A model generated the notes under the pieces. The model made no database searches. It saw nothing but the letters and a program-made list of their open reading frames with translations, and was not told where the DNA came from. From Winogradskyella ouciana (GTDB lineage Bacteria > Bacteroidota > Bacteroidia > Flavobacteriales > Flavobacteriaceae): DNA of 64,000 nucleotides. Where the stretch lies: the NCBI RefSeq assembly GCF_009709615.1, contig NZ_WJYA01000005.1:488250-552249 (forward strand). Reading direction: 5' to 3'. Every line of letters begins with the position of its first letter. Positions within the stretch are counted from its first letter, which is position 1. The position numbers and the translations under genes were made by a program. This document shows, in pieces, positions 52,593 to 59,932 of this stretch.

Positions 52593-53393
52593 ATGAAACA
52601 AGAACAGAGATATAAAAACTTTCAATTTATTAAAGTCTTTTTCACGCTTTTATTAGCAATTACATTAACGAATTGCAAGTCAGCCAAAAGTGTTATAGAA
52701 TCTGGCAAAGCAAGCGACAAGCTTTCTGCCAAACAAGTTATTAAACAGCATCAGAAAAATGATGCAGACTTTAAAACGCTTCAAGGCAAGGTAAAGATAG
52801 ATATTATCCAAAACCAAGAGGAACAAGGTTCAACCTTCAATTTGAGGATTGAAAAAGATAAGGTTATTTGGCTGAGTGCAAAACTTGGGTTGGCTAGAAT
52901 GATGATCACACCAGAGAAAGTAAGATTCTATAATAAACTAGACAATGAGTATTTTGATGGTGATTACAAATTATTAAGTGATTTTGTAGGTGTTGACTTA
53001 GATTTTGATAAAGTTCAAAATATATTATTGGGTCAGGCCATATTTAACTTAAAAGATGAAGCTCATACAGTTTCGGTTAATGAAAACTCTTATGCCTTGC
53101 AACCAAAAGACCAAAATGCGCTCTTAGAGTTGTTTTATTTAATTAACCCATCGCATTTTAAGATGGATAGTTTACAGTTGTTTCAACAGTTAAAAAAACG
53201 TATTCTTCAAGTAGATTATATGTCTTATCAAGAGGTTGAGAAGCAGGTTTTACCAAAAGATATCAAAATCATTGCGGTTGAAGACACTGATGAGGTTGCT
53301 ATCACCATGGAGTTTAAGTCCTTAACACTCAATGAAGAGGTCCGTTTTCCATTTAAAATTCCAGCAGGTTATAAAGAAATAGTTATTAAGTAA
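52593..53393 (+). CDS. DUF4292 lipoprotein
   Basis: The 266-residue lipoprotein (lipobox LTNC, Cys28) has the DUF4292 core with FKTLQGKVKIDI, LRIEKDKVIWLSAKLGLARMMITP and EYFDGDYKLLSDFVG. The beta-rich fold resembles LolA/LolB-like lipoprotein carriers; that link is inference. Its stop overlaps the EnvC-like start (TAATG), so the two are co-translated. Confidence 0.9.
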   Translation: MKQEQRYKNFQFIKVFFTLLLAITLTNCKSAKSVIESGKASDKLSAKQVIKQHQKNDADFKTLQGKVKIDIIQNQEEQGSTFNLRIEKDKVIWLSAKLGLARMMITPEKVRFYNKLDNEYFDGDYKLLSDFVGVDLDFDKVQNILLGQAIFNLKDEAHTVSVNENSYALQPKDQNALLELFYLINPSHFKMDSLQLFQQLKKRILQVDYMSYQEVEKQVLPKDIKIIAVEDTDEVAITMEFKSLTLNEEVRFPFKIPAGYKEIVIK

Positions 53394-54616
53394 TGAATGC
53401 AAAGTGTTTACAAATCATTATAATTTTAGGGTTTCTACTATCCTCACCATCGCTTATTGCGCAAAGTAAAAAACAAGAAAAGTTAGAAGCTCAACGCCAG
53501 CAAGTTCTTAAAGAGATGAAGCAAATAAATGCTTTATTATTCACTAAAAAGAAGGAACAAAAATCTGAAATCACCCATATTGAAGACCTTAACTATAAAG
53601 TGAGTGTTAGGCAAAATTTGATTAGAATCACTAACGAACAAGCCAATTTATTAACTCGCGAAATCAATACAAACCAAAAAGAGATTACAAGCCTTAGAAC
53701 ACAGTTACAAGAATTAAAAGACGATTATGCTGCCATGGTTGTAAAATCATACAAAAGTAAATCAGAGCAAAGTAAGGTGATGTTTTTATTGTCATCCGAT
53801 GATTTTAAACAGGCTTATAAGCGATTACAATACATTAGACAATATAGAGATTACCAAAAAGAACAAGGTGAAGCGATAAAAACCAAAACCAAAGAGTTAC
53901 AAGATTTAAATATTAAACTTTCCAAACAAAAGGCGGATAAACAAAAATTAATTGAAGAAAATAGAGCCGCTAAACGTCAGCTGGAAAGAGAGCTTAAAGA
54001 GCGTGAGGTATTGATGGCTTCCATAAAAGCCGATATGAGCAAATTTGCCGCTCAGATTAAAAAGAAGAAACAAGAAGCAGACCGATTGGATAGGGAAATT
54101 AACCGACTAATTAGAGAAGCCATTGCGGCATCCAATAAAGAAGCGGGTAATAAATCATCTACAGGAAAATTTGTGCTCACTCCAGAGGCTAGAAAACTAG
54201 CTGCTAATTTTGAGGCCAACAAAGGCAAACTGGGTTGGCCTGTTGAGAGAGGGGTAATAAAAGCTAAATTCGGAAAAGGCCGTTCCTTAACGGACAGTTC
54301 TGTTGAGGTTAACAATCCTGGTATTAAGATTGCAACGACTACAAGCGCTGAAGTTAAAACAGTTTTTAATGGTGAAGTCTCTCAAATCTTAGTTATAAAG
54401 AGAGGGAATCCAGCCATTTTAATTAGACATGGAAATTACCTTACCGTATATACAAACCTCTCTAAAATTTATGTAAAAAAAGGAGACAAGGTAAAAACTG
54501 GTCAAGCCATTGGACAAGCGTTTACCAACAAAACCAATGGAGAAACTTTATTGGGCTTTAGAATTTATAAGAACAATCAAAAGCTTAATCCTCAATATTG
54601 GTTGTCTAAGTATTAA
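53393..54616 (+). CDS. EnvC-like coiled-coil protein with degenerate LytM (M23) domain
   Basis: The 407-residue protein has a signal peptide, a long coiled coil (residues about 25-245) and a C-terminal M23-like domain (about 285-405: GWPVERGVIKAKFG to LLGFRIYKNNQKLNP). The metal-binding residues of active M23 enzymes are replaced: NPGIKIA where HxGID is expected, YTNLS for YxHL, and LLGFRIY for HLHFEI. It is therefore probably an amidase activator like EnvC, acting in cell separation, not a peptidase. Its stop shares TTAA with the opposite gene. Confidence 0.88.
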   Translation: MNAKCLQIIIILGFLLSSPSLIAQSKKQEKLEAQRQQVLKEMKQINALLFTKKKEQKSEITHIEDLNYKVSVRQNLIRITNEQANLLTREINTNQKEITSLRTQLQELKDDYAAMVVKSYKSKSEQSKVMFLLSSDDFKQAYKRLQYIRQYRDYQKEQGEAIKTKTKELQDLNIKLSKQKADKQKLIEENRAAKRQLERELKEREVLMASIKADMSKFAAQIKKKKQEADRLDREINRLIREAIAASNKEAGNKSSTGKFVLTPEARKLAANFEANKGKLGWPVERGVIKAKFGKGRSLTDSSVEVNNPGIKIATTTSAEVKTVFNGEVSQILVIKRGNPAILIRHGNYLTVYTNLSKIYVKKGDKVKTGQAIGQAFTNKTNGETLLGFRIYKNNQKLNPQYWLSKY

Positions 54617-54828
54617 ACTCTCACCACTACATAACCTCTTCGTGTCTTTTGGTAGTGTTTTCCATTAAAGAAATAGTAACGTTTTCCTTTTACCCTAACG
54701 ACTTTATAATGTCTAGGTAATTTTTTTACTACAGTAACAGAAGCAGGTTGTTTTACAACCACTCGACTTGCACAAGAATTTAAACTTAATGCAAACACAA
54801 AAACTAAGGTGTAAACTAAATATTTCAT
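54613..54828 (-). CDS. Small basic lipoprotein (DUF6515-like)
   Basis: A 71-residue protein with lipobox LNSC (Cys19). The mature part is basic and Tyr/Val-rich with KGKRYYFFNGKHYQKTRRGYVVV, two short YY-G repeats that recall the DUF6515 family of envelope proteins. The start region is covered by a 9-bp inverted repeat (54828-54836 and 54847-54855). Function unknown. Confidence 0.75.
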   Translation of the reverse strand: MKYLVYTLVFVFALSLNSCASRVVVKQPASVTVVKKLPRHYKVVRVKGKRYYFFNGKHYQKTRRGYVVVRV

Positions 54829-54855
54829 ATCATTAATAAATTTGGTTTAATGATA
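54828..54855. promoter_or_regulatory. Inverted repeat at the start of the small lipoprotein gene
   Basis: TATCATTAA (54828-54836) and TTAATGATA (54847-54855) are perfect 9-bp arms with a 10-bp loop, directly upstream of and touching the ATG. It could be an operator or a start-site hairpin. Confidence 0.4.
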
Positions 54856-54912
54856 AGACACGGATATTTAGAAAAGGTTTAATTCTACAGATTGTAAGAT
54901 ATAAGGGTAAAC

Positions 54913-54939
54913 GAGATACTGAAACAAATTTAGCATGAG
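54913..54939 (-). repeat. Dispersed repeat, family I, inverted copy
   Basis: On the minus strand it reads CTCATGCTAAATTTGTTTCA then GTATCTC, a degenerate match to the element at 33591. It lies in the 171-bp gap 54829-54999. Confidence 0.65.
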
Positions 54940-54972
54940 AGCTTTCACCTTCTGTGCTACATCATGTGATTT

Positions 54973-54998
54973 GTTATTCTGAACACGTTTTAGAATCT
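54973..54998 (+). repeat. Dispersed repeat, family I, decayed copy
   Basis: GTTATTCTGAACACGTTTTA then GAATCT keeps the stem arms ATTCT/AGAAT of family I with several changes. Confidence 0.6.
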
Positions 54999-54999
54999 A

Positions 55000-55509
55000 T
55001 TACTCAAAAAGCGCCTTAAGTTCAGTAGCACTAGAAGGTTTCATCTTTCCTGCTAACACCAAGCTCAATTGTTTTCTACGCAGAGCCGCGTCATAGCGTT
55101 CCTTTTCTAATTCGGTTTCTGGGATAAGCTCTGGGACTTTTACAGGACGACCTGTCTCGTCTACAGCAACAAAGGTATAAATAGCCTCATTGGCTTTAAT
55201 ACATTCGCCAGACTCGCGGTCTTCAATCCAAACATCCATATAAACTTCCATTGAAGACTTAAAGGCACGAGAAACTTTTGCCTCTATAGTCACAACGCTT
55301 CCAAGAGGAATAGATCTATTAAAAGCTACATGGTTAACAGAAGCCGTAACAACAATACGACGTGAGTGACGTCTCGCTGCTATACTTGCTGCTCTATCCA
55401 TACGTGCCAATAACTCACCACCAAAGAGATTGTTGATAGGGTTGGTTTCACTTGGTAATACTAAATCGGTAACGACCGTTTTAGACTGAAATGCGGTTCT
55501 AGGTTGCAT
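55000..55509 (-). CDS. Acyl-CoA thioesterase (hotdog fold)
   Basis: The 169-residue protein has the hotdog thioesterase pattern PINNLFGGELLARMDRAASIAA with Asn, Gly-Gly and the catalytic Asp, then HVAFNRSIPLGSVVTIEA and a second strand set. It hydrolyses acyl-CoA to free acid. A -7 element lies 19 bp upstream. Its ATG at 55509 is well placed. Confidence 0.92.
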   Translation of the reverse strand: MQPRTAFQSKTVVTDLVLPSETNPINNLFGGELLARMDRAASIAARRHSRRIVVTASVNHVAFNRSIPLGSVVTIEAKVSRAFKSSMEVYMDVWIEDRESGECIKANEAIYTFVAVDETGRPVKVPELIPETELEKERYDAALRRKQLSLVLAGKMKPSSATELKALFE

Positions 55510-55527
55510 AAGTCATTAAAATTTGTG

Positions 55528-55535
55528 CAAAGATA
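55528..55535 (-). promoter_or_regulatory. -7 element of the thioesterase gene
   Basis: Minus-strand TATCTTTG matches TAnnTTTG and lies 19 bp before the start at 55509. No -33 TTG at the usual distance. Confidence 0.4.
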
Positions 55536-55569
55536 GAATGAATAGAATTAATAAAGGGATAACTAAGAA

Positions 55570-56508
55570 CTAATCTAACTTCTTAATCAACAACCAAGCA
55601 TCACGGTTGTGCTCACGTCGGATTTTGTAGAGTGCACTTTGAGCCTCAGACCTAGTTTCAAAACTAGAATAAACCACTTCGTGCAAGCCATAGCGATTTT
55701 TGCCAATTTTTCTGGCTTTATAGCCTTTGTCTCTTAGCTGCTTCACTTTTTTATCGGAATTAGCTTCAATTCTAAAAGCACCGGCAACAATATGGTAATT
55801 TCCAGTTTGTTTTTCTAACGACAACGTTGCAGCAGGTAATGGGTTGCTGATAACAAAAGTAGCTTCCTGTACTTTGGCATCCAATTGTGCATTGGCCTCC
55901 TCTTGTGCTAGTTGGTTATGGTTTTCAATGGTATTGTTGTAATACTTTGCAGCTCCAAAACCTCCTAAGCCCAACACAATAACAGCTGCCGCAGCATACT
56001 TTAACCAGTTGTTGTTAGAGCGCTTTTCTGGTGTAAATGCAATTGGTGCTGTTTCCTCAATGGCTTCAACCTCTTCTTTATAAACTTCACGCTTAATATC
56101 GTTAGAGGTAAAGTGAGATAAACCAAAGGAATCCGTTAGGTAATTAATATGGTTAGAAGGATTAAATATCATTTTACCCTCTGCATTTAAAACCAGTTCG
56201 CCAATGTTTTCAAATTGAATGGTTTCACCTTCAATTAAATACGACTTTATGGCTTTAACATGCTTAGTGATTTTTTTGTTAGCGGTATTGTAAGGAATCT
56301 TTTCAACCTCAGCAATGTAGTTAGCTAACAAGCCATCGTTGCTCTGCAATTGCTCATTAAACGATAACGCTTTTTTTGGAGGATAAAATGTATGAGTTGA
56401 CTCATGCATTTTGGCAGAAATACGATTGGTTAAAAAGGCACCAAAATTTGGAACGGTTACACAGTCGTATCGGTATAAAAGGTCGCTAATGTAAGTTTCT
56501 AATTGCAT
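55570..56508 (-). CDS. HU-like (CCDC81-type) / SPOR domain membrane protein
   Basis: The 312-residue protein has an N-terminal domain (residues 1-115) with VTVPNFGAFLTNRIS and IQFENIGELVLNAEGKMIF, the HU-CCDC81 fold related to HU/IHF. A single membrane helix follows at about 168-188, then a C-terminal SPOR domain (about 232-310: NYHIVAGAFRIEANSDKKVKQL) that binds denuded glycan in the septal wall. It thus links a cytoplasmic HU-like domain to periplasmic peptidoglycan and probably acts in division. Confidence 0.88.
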   Translation of the reverse strand: MQLETYISDLLYRYDCVTVPNFGAFLTNRISAKMHESTHTFYPPKKALSFNEQLQSNDGLLANYIAEVEKIPYNTANKKITKHVKAIKSYLIEGETIQFENIGELVLNAEGKMIFNPSNHINYLTDSFGLSHFTSNDIKREVYKEEVEAIEETAPIAFTPEKRSNNNWLKYAAAAVIVLGLGGFGAAKYYNNTIENHNQLAQEEANAQLDAKVQEATFVISNPLPAATLSLEKQTGNYHIVAGAFRIEANSDKKVKQLRDKGYKARKIGKNRYGLHEVVYSSFETRSEAQSALYKIRREHNRDAWLLIKKLD

Positions 56509-56705
56509 ATTACTCTAACTATTGTAAGTAAAACCTAGATAATAATTAAGCTAAGATTATGTGTTTAGCACAAGCTCCAGTTTTGCTTAAGCTCGATTAT
56601 TGAGTAAAGTTAAAAATTTTTGAAATTGATAAAAGTTTGCACACATATAGTTATTAACATCAGAAAAATTTAGTTTCTTGTAGGTTTTAAATCAGCCGTT
56701 TAAAA

Positions 56706-57809
56706 ATGACAGAAGAACAACTTATTTATACTCTAGCATTGCAACATGTACCTAAAATAGGTTCCACAACAGCTAAAAAATTGATCAATCATTGTGGCTC
56801 AGCTGAAGCGGTTTTAAAAGAAAAGAAATCCAAACTTTTGAAAATTGATGGGATTGGCACCATCACCATAGAAGGTCTATTTGATAAATTTCATCTTGAA
56901 GAAGCCGAGAATGAACTCAAATTCATAAGAGACAATAACATAACCGTACATTATTTTACGGAAGACACCTATCCTGAACGGTTAAAACATTGTATTGATG
57001 GCCCTATATTATTATTTCAATCTGGTAATATCAACTTAAAACAGCAACCTATTATAAGTATTGTTGGAGCGCGAAAAATCACTACAAACGGAATTACCTT
57101 TTGTAACAAATTAGTAGAATCGCTATCACCTTATAATCCAATTATCGTCTCAGGTTTTGCCTATGGCACAGATATTACAGCTCAAAAGGCAGCTATAAAT
57201 CACAACTTACAAACCATTGGCTGTTTGGCACATGGCTTAAATCAAATTTATCCTAAAGTGCATAAGAAATATGTTGCAGATGTTGAAAAACATGGTGGCT
57301 TTTACACCGATTTTTGGAGTACAGATGTATTTGATAGGAACAATTTTTTAAAGCGAAATAGAATCATCGCAGGCCTGAGCGAAGCCACCATCGTCATAGA
57401 ATCTGCCGAAAAGGGCGGAAGCTTGGTTACCGCAGACATCGCCAATTCTTATGATCGTGAAGTTTTTGCTGTACCAGGACGAACAACAGATAGTCAAAGC
57501 GTGGGTTGCAATAACCTCATAAAATTTCAAAAAGCACATTTATTGTCTGACCCAATGGATGTTCCCTATTTATTGAATTGGCAATTGGAAACGGAGACCA
57601 AACCAGCAGTTCAAAAACAACTGTTTGTAGAGTTAGAACCCGATGAAAAAATTATCTATAATTATTTAAAAGATAATGAGAAAGAATTGCTTGATGTTAT
57701 AGCGCATCATTGTGGTATTCCAACCTACAAATTAGCTGGCTTACTTCTTAATATGGAACTGAAAGGTGTGATTAGACCTTTGCCTGGGAAGTTGTTTGAG
57801 CTTATTTAG
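56706..57809 (+). CDS. dprA: DNA-processing protein A
   Basis: DprA binds incoming single-stranded DNA and loads RecA during natural transformation. The 367-residue protein has an N-terminal helix-hairpin-helix/SAM-like part, the Rossmann core (IISIVGARKITTNG, VSGFAYGTDITAQKAA, GLSEATIVIESAEKGGSLVTA, GRTTDSQSVGCNNLI) and a C-terminal winged helix. The 197-bp gap before it contains no feature I can name. Confidence 0.95.
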   Translation: MTEEQLIYTLALQHVPKIGSTTAKKLINHCGSAEAVLKEKKSKLLKIDGIGTITIEGLFDKFHLEEAENELKFIRDNNITVHYFTEDTYPERLKHCIDGPILLFQSGNINLKQQPIISIVGARKITTNGITFCNKLVESLSPYNPIIVSGFAYGTDITAQKAAINHNLQTIGCLAHGLNQIYPKVHKKYVADVEKHGGFYTDFWSTDVFDRNNFLKRNRIIAGLSEATIVIESAEKGGSLVTADIANSYDREVFAVPGRTTDSQSVGCNNLIKFQKAHLLSDPMDVPYLLNWQLETETKPAVQKQLFVELEPDEKIIYNYLKDNEKELLDVIAHHCGIPTYKLAGLLLNMELKGVIRPLPGKLFELI

Positions 57810-57957
57810 ACTTATTAACCAAATTCACTATCAATATTATACATACCGCAATAATTGCTACAGCAGCATAAGCTATCCAATCTATTTTTTTCGCATCACC
57901 TACTCTAGAAATAATAAGTAAAATCATTGCAGCAATGACTAATAGAGGCGTTAGCAA
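57802..57957 (-). CDS. Small two-TM membrane protein downstream of trpS
   Basis: An open frame follows the trpS stop in the same frame and encodes about 51 residues from TTG 57957: two hydrophobic helices (LLVIAAMILLIISRV and WIAYAAVAIIAVCIILIV) joined by GDAKKID and ending NKSK. A longer version from ATT 57975 adds MKTKKE-like basic residues. There is no ATG start. The hydrophobic pattern and charged ends look like a real protein. It overlaps the dprA end by 8 bp on the other strand. No known function. Confidence 0.5.
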   Translation of the reverse strand: MLTPLLVIAAMILLIISRVGDAKKIDWIAYAAVAIIAVCIILIVNLVNKSK

Positions 57958-57987
57958 TTCTTTTTTCGTTTTAATAGCTGTTGTTGA

Positions 57988-58959
57988 TTAATACCCAACC
58001 TTTTCCCTAACACGCTTCAAAACATCATCAGCAACCACCTTAGCTTTTGCAGCACCTTTAGCTAAAGCCGCATCAACTTCGTTAAGGTTTTCCATATAAT
58101 AATTATAGCGTTCTCTAGGTTCAGCAAAACGCTCTAAAATCAATTCGTATAGAGCTTGTTTAGCGTGTCCATAACCATAGTTGCCACCTTCGTAATTGGC
58201 TTTCATTTCAGCAATCTGCTCATTTGATGCCAATAGGTTATAAATAGCAAAACAGTTGCAGGTTTTCCAATCTTTTGGCTCTTCAAGCGGTGTACTATCC
58301 GTCTCTATAGACATAATCTGCTTGCGTAATTTCTTCTCTGGCAAAAAGATATTAATGATGTTGTTTTTACTCTTGCTCATTTTAGCACCATCAGTGCCAG
58401 GAATCAACATGGTCTCTTTTTGTATATCAGCTTTTGGTAAGACAAAAGTTTCGCCTCCCATTTTGGCATGAAAGCGTGATGCCACATCGCGCGTCATTTC
58501 TATATGTTGTTCCTGATCCTTCCCAACAGGAATGATTTCAGAATCATACAACAGAATATCCGCAGCCATAAGCATAGGATAGGTGAACAGACCTCCATTA
58601 ACATCGTCTAACCTGTCGGCTTTATCTTTAAAACTATGTGCTAATTCTAATCGCTTAAAAGGGAAGAAGCAATTTAGATACCAAGCTAACTCAGTCACCT
58701 GTGGCACATCACTTTGTCTGTAAAACACGGTTTTATCTATATCTAGACCAAACGCCAACCAAGTAGCTGCAGTAGAGTACGTATTGTTACTAAGCGTTTC
58801 AGCATCCTTGATTTGAGTTAAAGAATGTAAATCTGCAATAAATAAATAAGAATCGTTTGCCTTATCTTTTGCTTTTTCTATTGCAGGTAAAATAGCACCT
58901 AGTATATTACCTAAGTGCGGTGTTCCTGTACTTTGTATACCTGTTAGTATTCTTGCCAT
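57988..58959 (-). CDS. trpS: Tryptophanyl-tRNA synthetase
   Basis: Class I synthetase charging tRNA-Trp. The 323-residue protein has the HIGH-type motif TGTPHLGN (residues 11-18), GKDQEQHIEMTRDVA and the KMSKS motif AKMSKSKNN. Length is normal for TrpS. A GC-rich hairpin repeat lies in its leader, 6 bp before the ATG. Confidence 0.96.
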   Translation of the reverse strand: MARILTGIQSTGTPHLGNILGAILPAIEKAKDKANDSYLFIADLHSLTQIKDAETLSNNTYSTAATWLAFGLDIDKTVFYRQSDVPQVTELAWYLNCFFPFKRLELAHSFKDKADRLDDVNGGLFTYPMLMAADILLYDSEIIPVGKDQEQHIEMTRDVASRFHAKMGGETFVLPKADIQKETMLIPGTDGAKMSKSKNNIINIFLPEKKLRKQIMSIETDSTPLEEPKDWKTCNCFAIYNLLASNEQIAEMKANYEGGNYGYGHAKQALYELILERFAEPRERYNYYMENLNEVDAALAKGAAKAKVVADDVLKRVREKVGY

Positions 58960-58964
58960 AACAT

Positions 58965-58990
58965 TACCTGCGTAGGCAGGTATCTCATTA
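58965..58990. repeat. GC-rich hairpin repeat, family II, in the trpS leader
   Basis: TACCTGC-GTAG-GCAGGTA is a perfect 7-bp stem followed on the plus strand by TCTCATTA, as at 52560. On the minus strand it is transcribed in the trpS 5' leader. Confidence 0.75.
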
Positions 58991-59017
58991 AGTTAAACTT
59001 AGTTCTAAAACTGAAAG

Positions 59018-59025
59018 CAAAGATA
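59018..59025 (-). promoter_or_regulatory. -7 element of trpS
   Basis: Minus-strand TATCTTTG, 58 bp before the trpS ATG. No -33 TTG seen. It would give a leader of about 50 nt that includes the hairpin repeat. Confidence 0.4.
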
Positions 59026-59080
59026 AATTTTTGAAAGAACTATAAGAAGCTATTTGAATTAAATACTTAGTTTTGGTGCC

Positions 59081-59824
59081 ATGGCAATATTTAAGTATCC
59101 GTTTTGGGTTTTATATCGCATTTGGTTCTACATATTGGTAGCCATACCTATTATTGTCTTGTTTCCTATTCTATTGATTTCCATTTCTAGAGAAAAATGG
59201 TATCCGTTTTTCTTTAAACTAGCCCGTTTTTGGGCCAAGTTTATTTTAGTTGGGATGGGCTTTGCCTATTGGGTTAAAAAAGAAGAAAATCCAGACCCGA
59301 AGAAGAGTTATATGTTTGTTGCCAACCATACTTCTATGGCGGATATTATGTTAATGCTGGTTTCTGTAAAAAACCCTTTTGTGTTTGTTGGCAAAAAGGA
59401 ATTGGCAAAAATCCCTTTATTTGGCTTCTTTTACAAGCGTACCTGTATTTTGGTAGATAGAAGTAGTGCAAAAAGCAGACAAGCCGTTTTTTTAAGAGCT
59501 CAAAGACGGTTAAAACAAGGCTTAAGCATTTGTATTTTCCCTGAAGGTGGAGTGCCGGAAGAAGACGTTGTATTAGACACTTTTAAAGATGGGGCTTTTC
59601 GCTTAGCCATTAACCATCAAATACCAGTTGTACCGATTACCTTTTACGACAACAAAAAAAGATTCTCTTATACGTTTTTTAGCGGTGGTCCAGGTAGAAT
59701 GCTAGTTAAAATTCACAGTTTTATACAAACAAAAGGCTTAACAATTAAAGAGACTAAAACCTTAAACGAAAACGCAAGAACTGTAATTTTAAACGAGTTA
59801 GAAAAGGGTAATATAAAGAGTTAA
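59081..59824 (+). CDS. 1-acyl-sn-glycerol-3-phosphate acyltransferase (LPLAT family)
   Basis: The 247-residue enzyme has an N-terminal hydrophobic anchor and LPLAT motifs: NHTSMAD (H-x4-D catalytic pair) and FPEGGVPEED. It acylates lysophosphatidic acid to phosphatidic acid in membrane lipid synthesis. A TAGTTTTG -7-like element (59068-59075) lies only 5 bp before the ATG, which would make a very short or no leader. A terminator follows. Confidence 0.9.
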   Translation: MAIFKYPFWVLYRIWFYILVAIPIIVLFPILLISISREKWYPFFFKLARFWAKFILVGMGFAYWVKKEENPDPKKSYMFVANHTSMADIMLMLVSVKNPFVFVGKKELAKIPLFGFFYKRTCILVDRSSAKSRQAVFLRAQRRLKQGLSICIFPEGGVPEEDVVLDTFKDGAFRLAINHQIPVVPITFYDNKKRFSYTFFSGGPGRMLVKIHSFIQTKGLTIKETKTLNENARTVILNELEKGNIKS

Positions 59825-59837
59825 TTCCTAAAAAAGG

Positions 59838-59869
59838 AAAAGCCACTCTAACCAAGAGTAGCTTTTTTT
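59838..59869. terminator. Terminator between convergent genes
   Basis: AAAAGC-C-ACTCT (59838-59849) pairs with AGAGT-A-GCTTTT (59855-59866), one mismatch, 5-nt loop, followed by T residues. Its A/T flanks let it work in both directions, though T-run is best on the plus strand. Confidence 0.75.
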
Positions 59870-59932
59870 GTCATCATTGCATTCACCATTGCTTTAGTTT
59901 GTTTGCAATAACCTAACCTAATTTAAATTTAC

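Noticed and set aside
58965..58982. T-box or attenuator control of trpS
   Set aside because: The hairpin belongs to a dispersed repeat family with similar copies elsewhere, and no leader peptide with Trp codons or specifier loop was seen.
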